DNA of 64,000 nt from Microvirga massiliensis (lineage in GTDB: Bacteria; Pseudomonadota; Alphaproteobacteria; Rhizobiales; Beijerinckiaceae), in NCBI RefSeq assembly GCF_001006805.1, contig NZ_LN811352.1, positions 243,691 through 307,690 on the forward strand, read 5' to 3'. The position numbers were made by a program, and so were the translations under genes. The notes below the pieces were generated by a model. The model worked only from the letters and a program-made list of their open reading frames with translations. It was not told the DNA's origin and searched no databases. Shown here in pieces: positions 9,176 through 17,843 of the stretch; position 1 is the stretch's first letter; each line of letters starts with the position of its first letter.

Positions 9176-9406
9176 CTAGAGAATGGTATCGCCGTCGGTG
9201 AAAATGATCCTGGCAATACCATGCAGCTCGATCGACTGGTCACCAAAGGTGACCGTGATCCGATCCGACGCGGAGTCCACCGCGATTCCGGCGCACTACT
9301 CCGCCGACCTGTCTACAAGATGTATGACGTCGTATCCGCCGCCGCCGACCACGGTATCGTTTCCATCGGACTTCCCGATCAGGATAAGGGCACAGCAAAC
9401 GGCGCG
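9176..9406 (-). pseudogene. Remnant of RTX-type calcium-binding repeat protein C-terminus
   Basis: One minus-strand frame encodes SDGNDTVVGGGGYDVIHLVD, the nonapeptide GGxGxD pattern of RTX/hemolysin-type calcium-binding repeats. After one in-frame TAG it continues DSASDRITVTFGDQSIELHG and ends ARIIFTDGDTIL before a stop, which looks like the usual C-terminal strand region of such proteins. There is no start codon and no upstream body, so this is a 3' fragment of a large secreted protein gene. It lies just upstream of the GT61 gene. Confidence 0.7.
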
Positions 9407-9472
9407 CTATGACGCGCCAGTTCTGCTAACTCCAAGGATCTCCGCCAGCCCGATCGGGCGTGAGCCATCTGT

Positions 9473-10654
9473 TCACCTCTCCAAGCGGGGACCGGTCAAG
9501 ATCTTCCAATATGCGGCCACGAACCCGAGGAAGGCCGCCACCCAGGCAAGTCCAGCGGCATGCAGCAAAAGGGTGTTCCATTGCGGCTCGAGCGCAGCGC
9601 AAACCCGCGTCAATGCTGCGAGGACCGCCAGTGCATAGATGGCCTGCGTGGACGCCGTTGCAGCGAGCGATCGCCCGGTGTGCCCGAGACTCGCGCGGGA
9701 CATGACGGCAAGGGTCATGACGCCGATTGCGCCACCGGTCCAGGCGTGAATGCCGGCGCTCGCGGGTACGAGCCCCAGCGAGGATGCACCGACCAGGATG
9801 AAGCCGAGCGGAACGAAGGCATAGGCGACGTGCAGGATGAGCACGAGGCGGTCGCGCCAGGTGCGGTCCCCGGCCCAGCGCGCGAGACGCACCGCCTGGA
9901 GAACGCCCGAGGCGATCAGTGCGGCCCCGGTGATCGCCCAATCCGGGGCTACTACCCAGACCACGAGGGCTGCCCCGGCGCAGATCAGCGTGATGACGTC
10001 GAAGGTCCCGAAGGATGCGGGCAGCCGCCCCGGATTCTCGCGAGCGAGCCAGTTGCGCGTGAAGCTCGGCACGATACGGCCGCCGATCAGCATGATGAGC
10101 ATGATGCTCGCGCCGATTCCGATCCGAACACCGTAATCGGCCACACCATCAACATGCGACTCCACGTGAAAGATGACATTGCCTGCAAGGAGGACAGCGA
10201 CAATGACCAGAACTTTCAGGTTCCGCCAGTTCCGCCCCTTGATGATCTCGCGCGCGGTGGCAGCGGCGACGAGTGCAAGAAAAAAGAGATCGATCAGCGC
10301 CGCCGGAAACCACCCGATCCATGCCGAGGTGGTCACCGCAATGCGACCGGCAACCCAGGCCAGTACCAGAACCAGAAGCGGTCTGCCCTGGATAGGGAGG
10401 CGCCCGGTCCAGTTCGGAACCGATGTGAGCAGGAACCCGGTAATGACTGCGCTTAGATAGCCATAGAGCATCTCGTGGACGTGCCAATCCCGCGGAGTGA
10501 ATACCGTCGAGATTTCGATTTCGCCGTAAAACGCAGGAAGCCAGACGAGGATTGCGAGGCCAGCATACAGCGATCCGAATAGGAAGAATGGACGAAATCC
10601 GTATGAGAGCAGCGCGGGACCTTTATAGTCCCGCAACCTGGGGATAGGCGCCAT
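9473..10654 (-). CDS. nnrS: NnrS family membrane protein
   Basis: A 393-residue polytopic membrane protein with about twelve hydrophobic segments. Recognised from the family start ALLSYGFRPFFLFGSLYAGL, WHVHEMLYGYLSAVITGFLL (histidines implicated in haem/copper binding), and the late VMSRASLGHTGRSL motif. NnrS proteins are linked to nitric-oxide stress and denitrification. The ATG at 10654 is preceded by GAGG; a GTG one codon earlier is in frame. A nirK remnant lies divergently 160 bp away, consistent with a former nitrite/NO locus. Confidence 0.93.
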   Translation of the reverse strand: MAPIPRLRDYKGPALLSYGFRPFFLFGSLYAGLAILVWLPAFYGEIEISTVFTPRDWHVHEMLYGYLSAVITGFLLTSVPNWTGRLPIQGRPLLVLVLAWVAGRIAVTTSAWIGWFPAALIDLFFLALVAAATAREIIKGRNWRNLKVLVIVAVLLAGNVIFHVESHVDGVADYGVRIGIGASIMLIMLIGGRIVPSFTRNWLARENPGRLPASFGTFDVITLICAGAALVVWVVAPDWAITGAALIASGVLQAVRLARWAGDRTWRDRLVLILHVAYAFVPLGFILVGASSLGLVPASAGIHAWTGGAIGVMTLAVMSRASLGHTGRSLAATASTQAIYALAVLAALTRVCAALEPQWNTLLLHAAGLAWVAAFLGFVAAYWKILTGPRLER

Positions 10655-10663
10655 CACAGCCTC

Positions 10664-10703
10664 AATCGTTGGAAGTGAACAAATTCCATCTTGTTACATA
10701 GTG
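10664..10703. promoter_or_regulatory. Possible regulatory region with AACAA/TTGTT inverted repeat
   Basis: Between nnrS and the nirK remnant, the arms AACAA and TTGTT are separated by 8 bases (about 10678-10695). This is a divergent promoter region and the arms could be an operator, but they do not match the classic FNR/NnrR site. Weak evidence. Confidence 0.25.
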
Positions 10704-10817
10704 CTTCGATCCGACATTGGACCCTGCTGGCTCGGGATGGATGCCGGAGATCGCCATGCGAAAAACCGCACGGTCGCAGCGCCGCAGCGATACTTGTCAC
10801 AACAACGAAATTGCTGA

Positions 10818-11185
10818 GCCCGTTGGTGTTGCCTCCCGCTCAAGGCCCGGGTTGGCGAGACGGTGCGGCTCTACTTTGGAGTGGGGGGCCCGAACTACAC
10901 CTCGTCGTTCCACGTCATCGGCGAGATCTTCGATCGGGTCTACAGCATGGGCTCGCTCACGGCCGCGCCGCTGAGCGACGTCCAGACGATCACGACGCCG
11001 CCGGGCGGGGCCGCGGTGGTGGAGTTCAAGCTCGAGGTGCCGGGCCGGTATGTGCTCGTCGACCATGCCCTGAGCCGGGTCGAGCGCGGCCTGGCCGGCA
11101 TCCTCGAGGTCGAGGGACCCGACCCCCGAGCGTGTTCCAGGACCCCATCCCGCAGCGCGCCGCGCAAGCTGCCGGCGGCCACTGA
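10818..11185 (+). pseudogene. nirK: Truncated and frameshifted copper nitrite reductase (nirK) 3' remnant
   Basis: Recognisable NirK/AniA C-terminal sequence starts at about 10842: LKARVGETVRLYFGVGGPNY, then TSSFHVIGEIFDRVY (including the His of the catalytic copper site), TPPGGAAVVEFKLEVPGRY and ILVDHAL-like VLVDHALSRVERGLAG. The N-terminal two thirds, with the type-1 copper domain, is missing and the frame is closed by TGA at 10815-10817. After VEGPD the frame must shift at a C-run (11123-11127) to continue as PPSVFQDPIPQRAAQAAGGH and stop at 11185, which fits a one-base deletion. The gene is dead; the intact terminator follows. Confidence 0.82.
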
Positions 11186-11212
11186 CCCGCCCCCCTCCTC
11201 CAAGCCGCCAAG

Positions 11213-11240
11213 GCCTGGGCCTACGCCCGGGCTTTTTCTT
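11213..11240 (+). terminator. Intrinsic terminator of the nirK remnant
   Basis: GCCTGGGC and GCCCGGGC pair over 8 bp (one G-T pair) around a CTAC loop, followed directly by TTTTT. It lies 27 bases after the nirK stop codon. A textbook rho-independent terminator on the plus strand. Confidence 0.85.
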
Positions 11241-11442
11241 CTAGCGGATCCGGGATGCGCACCCCTGGATTCGGCGATGTCTTCCGCGACATCGAAGATG
11301 ACATAGGCCTGCTTGACCCGCGCCCCAGGCTGCACCGCCTACAGCCCTGCGCACCCTGGGGTGATCACGGCCGCCAGACCGCGATCGCGGCTGTGAAGCT
11401 GATCATCTCGCCGCCGTGCTCGTTCAGATCCGCGACTGAGCC

Positions 11443-12555
11443 TTACGGGCCGACTTCCGAGTATTTCCCGTTCTTGAATTCGTAGAGCACGTACTTCGGA
11501 TCCTTTATGTCGCCCTTCTGATCGAAGGCGAGCGTGCCGAGCACCGTGTCGAAGCTGTGGCCTCTGATCGCCTCGGCAATCTTCGGCATGTCCACCGTCC
11601 CGGCTTTCTCAGCGGCGTCGGCCCAGACTTGAACTGCTGCGACTGTGTAGAGGGTGTAGCCTTCTGGTTCGAAGTTCTGAGCTTTGATGGCCTCCACCGT
11701 TTCCTTCGCGGCGGGATTCTTGCGCGGGTCAGGCCCGAAGGTGAACAGAAAACCCTCGACCGCAGGGCCAGCAATGCCCAGCAATTCGTCGGTTGCGTTG
11801 GCGTCACCCGACATGAACTGGGCGTTGAAGCCTTGGTCGCGGGCCTGGCGCAGCATGAGCCCGACCTCAGTGTGATAACCGCCGATATAAACCATGTCGG
11901 CGCCGAGCGATTTCAGGCGCGAGATGATGGCAGAGTAGTCCTTCTCGCCCGGATTATAGGCTTCGTAGAGCGCTTCCTTCACACCGAGTTTGTTGAGTTC
12001 TGCCTTGGTGGCATCGGCCAGGCCTTTGCCGTAGGGCGACCGATCGTGGAGGATCGCGATCTTCTTGTCCTTGAAGTGCTCCGCAATCCACCGGCCGGCG
12101 ATCACGCCCTGGTAGTCGTCCCGCCCACAGGTGCGAAAGACGTTCTTCCAGCCTTTCGTGGCCGCGTCGTCGGTGAGTTTCGGGTTTGTGGAGGCGGGCG
12201 AGATCTGAAGGATGTCGTTCTCGTGATAAACATCCGAAGCTGGGATGGACGAGCCGGAGCAGTAGTGCCCGATGACCACCTTGGCGCCGGCCGTCGCGGC
12301 CTTGTTGGCGACGGCCACGGCCTGTTTCGGGTCGCAGGCATCGTCTCCGACCATGATCGCGATCTTCTGGCCGAGCACGCCGCCTTTGGCGTTCAGCCGA
12401 TCGACGATGAATTCGGCACCACGCTTCATCTGGTCGCCGAAGATCGCGTAGGAGCCGGTCATTGGGCCATTGATGGCCATGAGAATGTCAGCCGAGGCCG
12501 GTCCGGCGAGGCCGGCGGTCAGCGACAGAGCGAGAAGGAGTCGAGGGAACAGCAT
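11443..12555 (-). CDS. Branched-chain amino acid ABC transporter substrate-binding protein
   Basis: A 370-residue periplasmic binding protein of the LivJ/LivK class. Residues 1-22 form a signal peptide (LLLALSLTAGLAGPASA, cleavage before DILMAI). The mature part has NGPMTGSYAIFGDQMKRGAE, VVIGHYCSGSSIPAS (ligand pocket lip), AILHDRSPYGKGLAD and DMVYIGGYHTEVGLMLRQA, all family landmarks. It probably binds branched-chain amino acids or a related compound. No permease or ATPase gene is adjacent, so it must use a transporter encoded elsewhere; the Liv set at 37-41 kb has its own, different binding protein. Confidence 0.92.
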   Translation of the reverse strand: MLFPRLLLALSLTAGLAGPASADILMAINGPMTGSYAIFGDQMKRGAEFIVDRLNAKGGVLGQKIAIMVGDDACDPKQAVAVANKAATAGAKVVIGHYCSGSSIPASDVYHENDILQISPASTNPKLTDDAATKGWKNVFRTCGRDDYQGVIAGRWIAEHFKDKKIAILHDRSPYGKGLADATKAELNKLGVKEALYEAYNPGEKDYSAIISRLKSLGADMVYIGGYHTEVGLMLRQARDQGFNAQFMSGDANATDELLGIAGPAVEGFLFTFGPDPRKNPAAKETVEAIKAQNFEPEGYTLYTVAAVQVWADAAEKAGTVDMPKIAEAIRGHSFDTVLGTLAFDQKGDIKDPKYVLYEFKNGKYSEVGP

Positions 12556-12618
12556 GGGTCACCTCCCATGAGGCGCGGGGGATTGCGATGCGCCGCATAA
12601 CCAGTAAAACGGCTTTTG

Positions 12619-13275
12619 ATGGTTATCAATTCCGAATATTGTCCCAGCGCGCCATCGCGTGCCGATTCGCTTGGCCTGATCGGCGGGGCGCTGGCGTTGG
12701 ATTTCGCCAACACCGCGAGCGGGCGCGGCAGCGACAGCCATCTTGAGCATCTGCGCGCGCCTGAACACGTCATTTTGTGGGCGGAACACGCTGGCATAGT
12801 CGACAGCCGGACGGCGCGACGGCTCATGGACAGGCTCGCCGAGAGGGATCCGGCCTTCGGGAGCTTGCTCGAAGATGCGCTTGCCTTACGCGAAGCGATT
12901 CACCGGGTCATATCGGCATTGGCCCATGGGGTTGGGCCGGCCCAAGCCGATCTCGCCGTGATCAAGGACTCCTGCGCGCGGGCGATCGCGGCTGCGGAAC
13001 TCTCGCCCAATGCAGAGGGTTTCCGCTGGACCTGGCCGATCGACCCGCCGCGGCCCGACATATTGCTCGGTCCGGTGGCCCTCTCCGCCACGGGGCTCTT
13101 ACGGGAGAGTGATTTGTCGCGGATCAAGCAATGCGCCGGCGAGCATTGCGGATGGGTTTTTTTCGACCTCACCAAGAACAAGAGCCGGCGCTGGTGCGAG
13201 ATGTCGGTCTGCGGCAACCGGGCAAAGGCGAGGCGCTTTGCCCGGAGGATGAGATCGGGCAACGGTGATCGTTAG
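12619..13275 (+). CDS. CGNR zinc-finger (ABATE domain) putative transcriptional regulator
   Basis: A 218-residue protein with an N-terminal ABATE domain (IGGALALDFANTASGRGSDS; ALALREAIHRVI) and a C-terminal CGNR zinc finger: IKQCAGEHCGWVFFDLTKNK, then RRWCEMSVCGNRAKARRFA, giving the C-x4-C and C-x4-C ligands and the CGNR signature. The family is thought to bind DNA through the finger. It is divergent from the Liv-type binding protein gene, only 63 bp away, so it may regulate it. ATG at 12619 chosen; a TTG one codon earlier is possible. No strong ribosome-binding site is visible. Confidence 0.9.
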   Translation: MVINSEYCPSAPSRADSLGLIGGALALDFANTASGRGSDSHLEHLRAPEHVILWAEHAGIVDSRTARRLMDRLAERDPAFGSLLEDALALREAIHRVISALAHGVGPAQADLAVIKDSCARAIAAAELSPNAEGFRWTWPIDPPRPDILLGPVALSATGLLRESDLSRIKQCAGEHCGWVFFDLTKNKSRRWCEMSVCGNRAKARRFARRMRSGNGDR

Positions 13276-13329
13276 CACGGGCAGACCTTCATCGGATCAT
13301 CTCCGCCGAAGATATGGGGAGGTAGTCTC

Positions 13330-13596
13330 ATGCCCACGGCACGGCACTTCCGGCACATCGCACTGTCGCTCGATGGGACGACAGAAGCGCCGCATTTCGA
13401 GCGCGTGGCGTTCAAGGTTGCGCGCATCTATGCCACGCTCGCGCCGGATGGCCTGACCGCCAACCTCAAACTCTCCCGCGATGAGCAAGAACCCAAATCC
13501 GTTGCCGTTATTTCTGCTTCGAGGGGGAAGGCGCTTCCAGGATCTTCGCCACGGCATCCACGTCGGCGACCACCGGGCGCCGCCGACGTCGCCTGA
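13330..13596 (+). pseudogene. Truncated MmcQ/YjbR-like protein
   Basis: It starts well: GGGGAGG precedes ATG at 13330, and MPTARHFRHIALSLDGTTEA, PHFERVAFKVARIYATL and TANLKLSRDEQE match the N-terminal half of MmcQ/YjbR-like double-wing proteins (usual length about 115). After DEQE (about position 13490) the similarity stops and the frame runs antisense through the 3' end of the Crp/Fnr gene, ending in a basic PR-rich tail. The second half of the domain is lost. It may still be translated as an 88-residue hybrid. Confidence 0.65.
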
Positions 13597-14266
13597 TCTG
13601 GCGCTGTGCCTCCCAGGCCTGAAGAGTCCGGCTGGCCGTATGCAGCGTGCAGCCGATCAGATCGACCAGATCCTGGCGGCTGACCGGGAACGGAATTTCG
13701 CCGCCACCCGGGCCTTGACCACCAAACTTGTCGACGCGCCTGAGGGTCGTGCGCGCCAGCCTTTGCTCGACAGGCTCGTTCGACAAATCCCTGACTCTGC
13801 TTTCCATCTCACGCAGGCGCACCTCGAGATCGCGGATGACGTTCAGTGCTATGGGTGGATGTCCGGTGACGACGTCTTGAATGAGTTGTGATGGCCATTG
13901 CAGTTCGACACTGTCGGTGACGGACACGGCGTCCACCGGATAGCTCCCGTTCAGCAGGGCAGGACTACCGAAGATCTCGCCAGGAATAACGTGCTTGATG
14001 ATGACTCGCGCACCGTCGGGCGTGGTCTGGACCAGCCGGGCGGCGCCCGACACGAGGACATGCACCGCTTGCGCGGGACTTCCTTCCGTGAAGATCACTT
14101 CGTCAGCTTGGAGGATGCGCCGCTCCGCCTGCTCGAGGAGGCTCCCGGCAAACTCGGGGTCCAGGCCCGCAAGCAAGCCTATCGCCGCGTCGCCGGACAT
14201 GGGTCGCGCCAAATCAGCAACTGTCGGTAGAACTCCGACAGTATATTCATGAGTGACATCGCTCAA
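13508..14266 (-). CDS. Crp/Fnr family transcriptional regulator
   Basis: A 252-residue regulator. The N-terminal cyclic-nucleotide-binding-like barrel includes ADEVIFTEGSPAQAVHVLVSG and GEIFGSPALLNGSYPVDAVS. The C-terminal winged helix has the recognition region SRQDLVDLIGCTLHTASRTL. It has no N-terminal cysteine cluster, so it is not an oxygen-sensing FNR/FixK type; the effector is unknown. An arginine-rich run (RQIRRRRRRP) sits in the wing. Its 3' end lies exactly at the breakpoint of the YjbR fragment, which suggests recombination here. Confidence 0.9.
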   Translation of the reverse strand: MSDVTHEYTVGVLPTVADLARPMSGDAAIGLLAGLDPEFAGSLLEQAERRILQADEVIFTEGSPAQAVHVLVSGAARLVQTTPDGARVIIKHVIPGEIFGSPALLNGSYPVDAVSVTDSVELQWPSQLIQDVVTGHPPIALNVIRDLEVRLREMESRVRDLSNEPVEQRLARTTLRRVDKFGGQGPGGGEIPFPVSRQDLVDLIGCTLHTASRTLQAWEAQRQIRRRRRRPVVADVDAVAKILEAPSPSKQK

Positions 14267-14579
14267 AAAGAGAACAATCCAGTAACCCGCTCATTGGCGC
14301 CGTGCAGAGCCTCAAGCGTAGCTTGTCGCTCAGCGGACGGTGGGCTGCTTTGTTGCATATCAAATCGGATTGCGCCCGGCGCCTCATTCCGCTGGCCCAA
14401 CGGACACCTCGACCCGCATGACCGCGTCGCTCGCGGGAATGGATAACCACGTTGAGGAGATCCTTGGCCGAGCCCGGGCGCTCAGTCGCGACGTGTAGTT
14501 GCGAAAGCTATCGCCGGAAGCGACAAAGGTCATCGACCTGACCGCTCGGTGCGTACCTCGGATAAGGAAGTTCCAGCAC

Positions 14580-15554
14580 ATGACATACGAGACATTCCAA
14601 CCCGTTGATGCTGCCGTCGTGCCTCGATTCGCCGGCCTGCCGACCTTCATGCGGCTTCCGTACGTCCCGTCGGCGGCCGGTCTCGATATCGCGCTCGTGG
14701 GCATTCCGTGGGACGGCGGCACCACGAACCGGGCCGGCGCGCGGCACGGCCCGCGCGAGATCCGCAACCAGTCCACGCTCATGCGGCGCGTACATCACGT
14801 CTCGGGCCTCGCGCCCTTTTCCCTCGCGCGCATCGCCGATGTCGGGGACGTTTCGGTGAACCCGATCGATCTGAAGGATACCCTGGCGCGCATCGAGGCT
14901 GGCATCGCCGAGATCATGGGTCACGGTGCCGTGCCCTTGATCGCCGGCGGCGACCATCTGACGACCCTTCCCGTCCTGCGCGCCCTCGCTCGCCGCGAGC
15001 CGGTCGGCATGATCCATTTCGACGCGCATTCCGACACCAACGACACCTATTTCGGCGACAACAGGTATACCCACGGCACGCCCTTCCGCCGGGCCATCGA
15101 GGAGGGTGTGCTCGAACCCAGGCGGGTGGTCCAGATTGGCATTCGCGGCTCCATCTATGATCCCGGCGAGCACGACTGGGCGCGCGGCCAGGGCATCCGG
15201 GTCATCTACATCGAGGAATTCCTGGATCGGGGCCCCGTCCAGGTGATGGCCGAGGCACGGTCGATCGTGGGCGCAGGCCCGACCTACGTCTCGTTCGACA
15301 TCGACAGCATCGATCCCTCCATGGCGCCCGGCACGGGAACGCCCGAGATCGGCGGCTTCAGCACGCGCGAGGCGCAACAGATGGTGCGACTGATCGATGG
15401 CGTGCGGATTGTCGGGGCCGACGTGGTCGAGGTCGCGCCGCCCTTCGACGTCGGCGGCATGACGGCCCTCGCCGGCGCGACCATGATGTTTGAGCTGACC
15501 TGCCTCATCGCCAAGCAGGTCGCCGCCGCACGCGAGGCAAGCGCACAGAGTTGA
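14580..15554 (+). CDS. speB: Agmatinase / arginase-family ureohydrolase
   Basis: A 324-residue binuclear manganese ureohydrolase. The metal-binding motifs are all present: GGDHLTTLPVLR, MIHFDAHSDTND and YVSFDIDSIDPSMAPGTGTP. VGIPWDGGTTNRAGARHGP near residue 40 is the agmatinase-type N-terminal signature. Predicted reaction: agmatine to putrescine and urea, in the cytoplasm (related guanidino substrates are possible). The ATG at 14580 was chosen because family similarity begins just after it and GGAAG lies upstream. The gene is monocistronic. Confidence 0.93.
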   Translation: MTYETFQPVDAAVVPRFAGLPTFMRLPYVPSAAGLDIALVGIPWDGGTTNRAGARHGPREIRNQSTLMRRVHHVSGLAPFSLARIADVGDVSVNPIDLKDTLARIEAGIAEIMGHGAVPLIAGGDHLTTLPVLRALARREPVGMIHFDAHSDTNDTYFGDNRYTHGTPFRRAIEEGVLEPRRVVQIGIRGSIYDPGEHDWARGQGIRVIYIEEFLDRGPVQVMAEARSIVGAGPTYVSFDIDSIDPSMAPGTGTPEIGGFSTREAQQMVRLIDGVRIVGADVVEVAPPFDVGGMTALAGATMMFELTCLIAKQVAAAREASAQS

Positions 15555-15634
15555 TCACGAACCGTGCGATGCAAAGGCACGCACCATGCTGCGCGGCAGT
15601 GTCAGTTGAGATCGCATGTCTCATTCTGTCTCTC

Positions 15635-15665
15635 CGCACGCCGCGCGGTCGCTGCGCGGCGTGCG
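15635..15665. terminator. Perfect 12-bp hairpin downstream of agmatinase gene
   Basis: CGCACGCCGCGC and its exact complement flank a 7-base loop (GGTCGCT), starting 80 bp after the agmatinase stop. No T-tract follows, so it may act as a rho-assisted terminator or mRNA 3' end, possibly in both directions because the CBS-BON gene converges from the other side. Confidence 0.5.
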
Positions 15666-15808
15666 TGGTCGACGCCGGATATCCCTGGCTCTCGGTTAGC
15701 CGCGGATGATCGGCATCGGGTCGCTCACCCGCAAGGTTTTATCCAGGGCTTGGTCATTCGATCGATTGCGGTTCATGCGCATCTCCTTCAAAGTCACATC
15801 CTCACTCG

Positions 15809-16813
15809 TCACGACATGGAAGACGGCCGGGTGAACATTTGGTCGTTCACCGCCCGGACCCCCGGCGTGTTCTCCGCTGCAACGTGCAGCGCTGCCCGCT
15901 CCTCCCCCGAAGACACGAGCCCCCAGAGGTTTACGTCGCCCTTGTGCACCGTGACGCTGATGAGCTTCGGCCCTGACAGGATCCCCCCGATGCGCGCCTC
16001 GAGGTCCTTGCGGACAGCCTCGTCCGACCTCGGTCCCGGATCCCGAGGCACGCTCAGGCGTGCCAGCGCCCTGACGAGGTCGCTGCGACTGACAACCCCG
16101 ATGACGTGGTCGCCCGCGACAGCCGGCAGCCATCGAAGACGCCGTTTCCCGAGAGCTCGCGCGAGCTCGTGCAATGGTGTGTCGGCGGTGGTGGTAACCG
16201 GGCGGGCTGTCATCACGTGGCGGGCGCGCCGACCGTGCGACCTGACATAGTCCACAGCCGCTGTGCTGGCATCCCGGAAAACCTTGCGCCACCAGGATCC
16301 ATCCTCATCGGTGCCGAGTTCGACCCGGCGTATCAGGTCGGCCTCGCTCACCACTCCTAACAGGCGTCCTTTGGAATCGGTGACCGGCACGGCGCGAATG
16401 CGCTTCTCGAGCAGCGTGTTCGCGATCTCATGAATGGGGGTGTCCGGCAATACCGAGACCACTTCGCGGGTCATGATATCGGCAACGGTGGCGGGAGGCG
16501 CTCCGGCCGACCTCGCTGGGATATGGATGGAGCGCTGCGGCTCTAAGCGCACGACTTCCGCCGTATCCAACTCCATTCGTGCGGCCTCCTCCAAGGCCTT
16601 CCTGCGCATGCCCCATGGCCACAGGGAGATGCGGTCACGGACGGGATAATTGGCGTTAGCGGCAGTGAGGAGGAGGTGCGGCGAGAAAGGGGTGAATGGT
16701 CGGCGGTAGTCAGCGTTCAATCTGTTCTCCTTCAAAACGGCATGGATCGCTGCGAAGCACGAGGCTTCCGTCGCGTGCGCGTCGGGTGTGGATTTCGGGA
16801 TGGAGTAGGTCAT
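15809..16813 (-). CDS. CBS-pair and BON domain protein with N-terminal extension
   Basis: A 334-residue protein. Residues about 108-235 hold two CBS motifs: TVADIMTREVVSVLPDTPIH with GVVSEADLIRRVE, then RHVMTARPVTTTADTPLHEL with GVVSRSDLVRALA. A C-terminal BON domain (KDLEARIGGILSGPKLISVT, then VNLWGLVSSGEERAAL) follows. CBS pairs usually bind adenosyl nucleotides; BON domains bind membranes. The first 105 residues match neither domain and are unusual, since related proteins often begin at the TVADIMTRE strand. The start is therefore uncertain. Likely a stress or energy sensor. Confidence 0.85.
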   Translation of the reverse strand: MTYSIPKSTPDAHATEASCFAAIHAVLKENRLNADYRRPFTPFSPHLLLTAANANYPVRDRISLWPWGMRRKALEEAARMELDTAEVVRLEPQRSIHIPARSAGAPPATVADIMTREVVSVLPDTPIHEIANTLLEKRIRAVPVTDSKGRLLGVVSEADLIRRVELGTDEDGSWWRKVFRDASTAAVDYVRSHGRRARHVMTARPVTTTADTPLHELARALGKRRLRWLPAVAGDHVIGVVSRSDLVRALARLSVPRDPGPRSDEAVRKDLEARIGGILSGPKLISVTVHKGDVNLWGLVSSGEERAALHVAAENTPGVRAVNDQMFTRPSSMS

Positions 16814-17430
16814 GAACCCCGAAGGGCGGATTGGCGCGCTAGGCGAGCCGGCCTCCGGGGGCTAATAGCCTGCGGGAAGACGCCCCGTGCGGGGTCCCAT
16901 AAATTGATGCAGCGTGTTCATGACCTCCTTAAGGTATGTAGAAGCTGCGCAAAAACAAGCTTGGGCGGGCGCACATGATCCTGCGGAGACCTGGGTCCCA
17001 GCGCTCTCGCTCGGAGTCGGACCCGTTCAGCATATCTCCCGCGAAGGATCGGCCGCTGCATATCCGTCACTGGTGCGGATATTCGATGTTGACGCAGAGT
17101 GACCGTCGTTCCGCAGCAGCGGAGACAACGTGCTCCTCACCGCATTCAGGGCAAGCCTTTGCAGTCCTTGAAAATTCGGCGACATGATCCCATGCTGAAG
17201 ATGCTACGTTCAGGTTATCGCACAACATTCGCCTGACTGACCGCGCCACGCGCCTCAAGTCAGGCGCGTAATCCCGGGCGCATGACGCCTGTCTTGCGCT
17301 TTGGGAACATCGCACTACTCGGTTCAACTTCGTAAGCGCGCGGACGAATTCTTTGCGATGTGCTTGTGATCCCCAAGAACCGGGCCGAGCGATCCGATGC
17401 TCGGGTGATGATGCCTATCAAGAAAGGCGC
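16814..17430. other. Intergenic stretch, no recognised gene
   Basis: About 620 bp between the CBS-BON gene and the rnk remnant. Some open frames exist, but none has a ribosome-binding site or known motif. It presumably contains the CBS-BON promoter. Confidence 0.45.
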
Positions 17431-17679
17431 CATGCGCGAAAACCACGACATCCCGACGATCTCAACCGACTATGCCCGCCTTGCTGGGATCGCCACCTCC
17501 AGAACGCCATACCGGAGGATGGCGACTCCGGCCGGATTTCGGTGCTGTCCCCCCTCGGGGCAGCGCTGATCGGCATGGCGGCGGGACAGTCGGTGCGGTG
17601 GCACAGCGCCACTGGCGAGGAGCGATGGCTCAGGGTGCTCGACATCGACAGTCAGCCGGAAAGGAGGATACGGTTATGA
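17431..17679 (+). pseudogene. rnk: Internally deleted Rnk/GreA-C-like nucleoside diphosphate kinase regulator
   Basis: The N-terminal piece MRENHDIPTISTDYARLAGI resembles the start of Rnk proteins. The family's C-terminal GreA/B-like domain follows in another frame (about 17533 on): GRISVLSPLGAALIGMAAGQ, SVRWHSATGEERWLRVLDID, SQPERRIRL. Rnk is usually about 130-140 residues; the middle is missing here and the two pieces are out of frame, so the gene is broken by an internal deletion. Its stop overlaps the ATG of the next small gene. Confidence 0.65.
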
Positions 17680-17843
17680 ACGAGTTCCGATCACGGCAGA
17701 TGGACATCGAAGACGCACTGCTTCTGCTCAAGGTCGCCACGGTGGGCCTTGCCGCGTCCGCGGTCCTGATGCTGGCGGACGGCAAGGTGCAGGAGACCTA
17801 CCGGGCTGCGACAACCGCCATGGCCTTCCTGTATGGCCCGTGA
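17676..17843 (+). CDS. Small single-span membrane protein, unknown
   Basis: A 55-residue protein: a charged N-terminus (MNEFRSRQMDIEDALLLLKV), one hydrophobic segment (ATVGLAASAVLML) and a short tail. A perfect AGGAGG lies 8 bases upstream, and the ATG overlaps the TGA of the rnk remnant (ATGA), so the reading of the two was once coupled. The strong ribosome-binding site argues that it is a real gene. Function unknown. Confidence 0.6.
   Translation: MNEFRSRQMDIEDALLLLKVATVGLAASAVLMLADGKVQETYRAATTAMAFLYGP

Noticed and set aside
10691..11185. 164-codon frame that ends with the nirK C-terminus
   Set aside because: Only its last 20 codons or so are the true nirK tail; the rest is out of frame with the recognisable NirK sequence, so it was treated as part of a frameshifted pseudogene.
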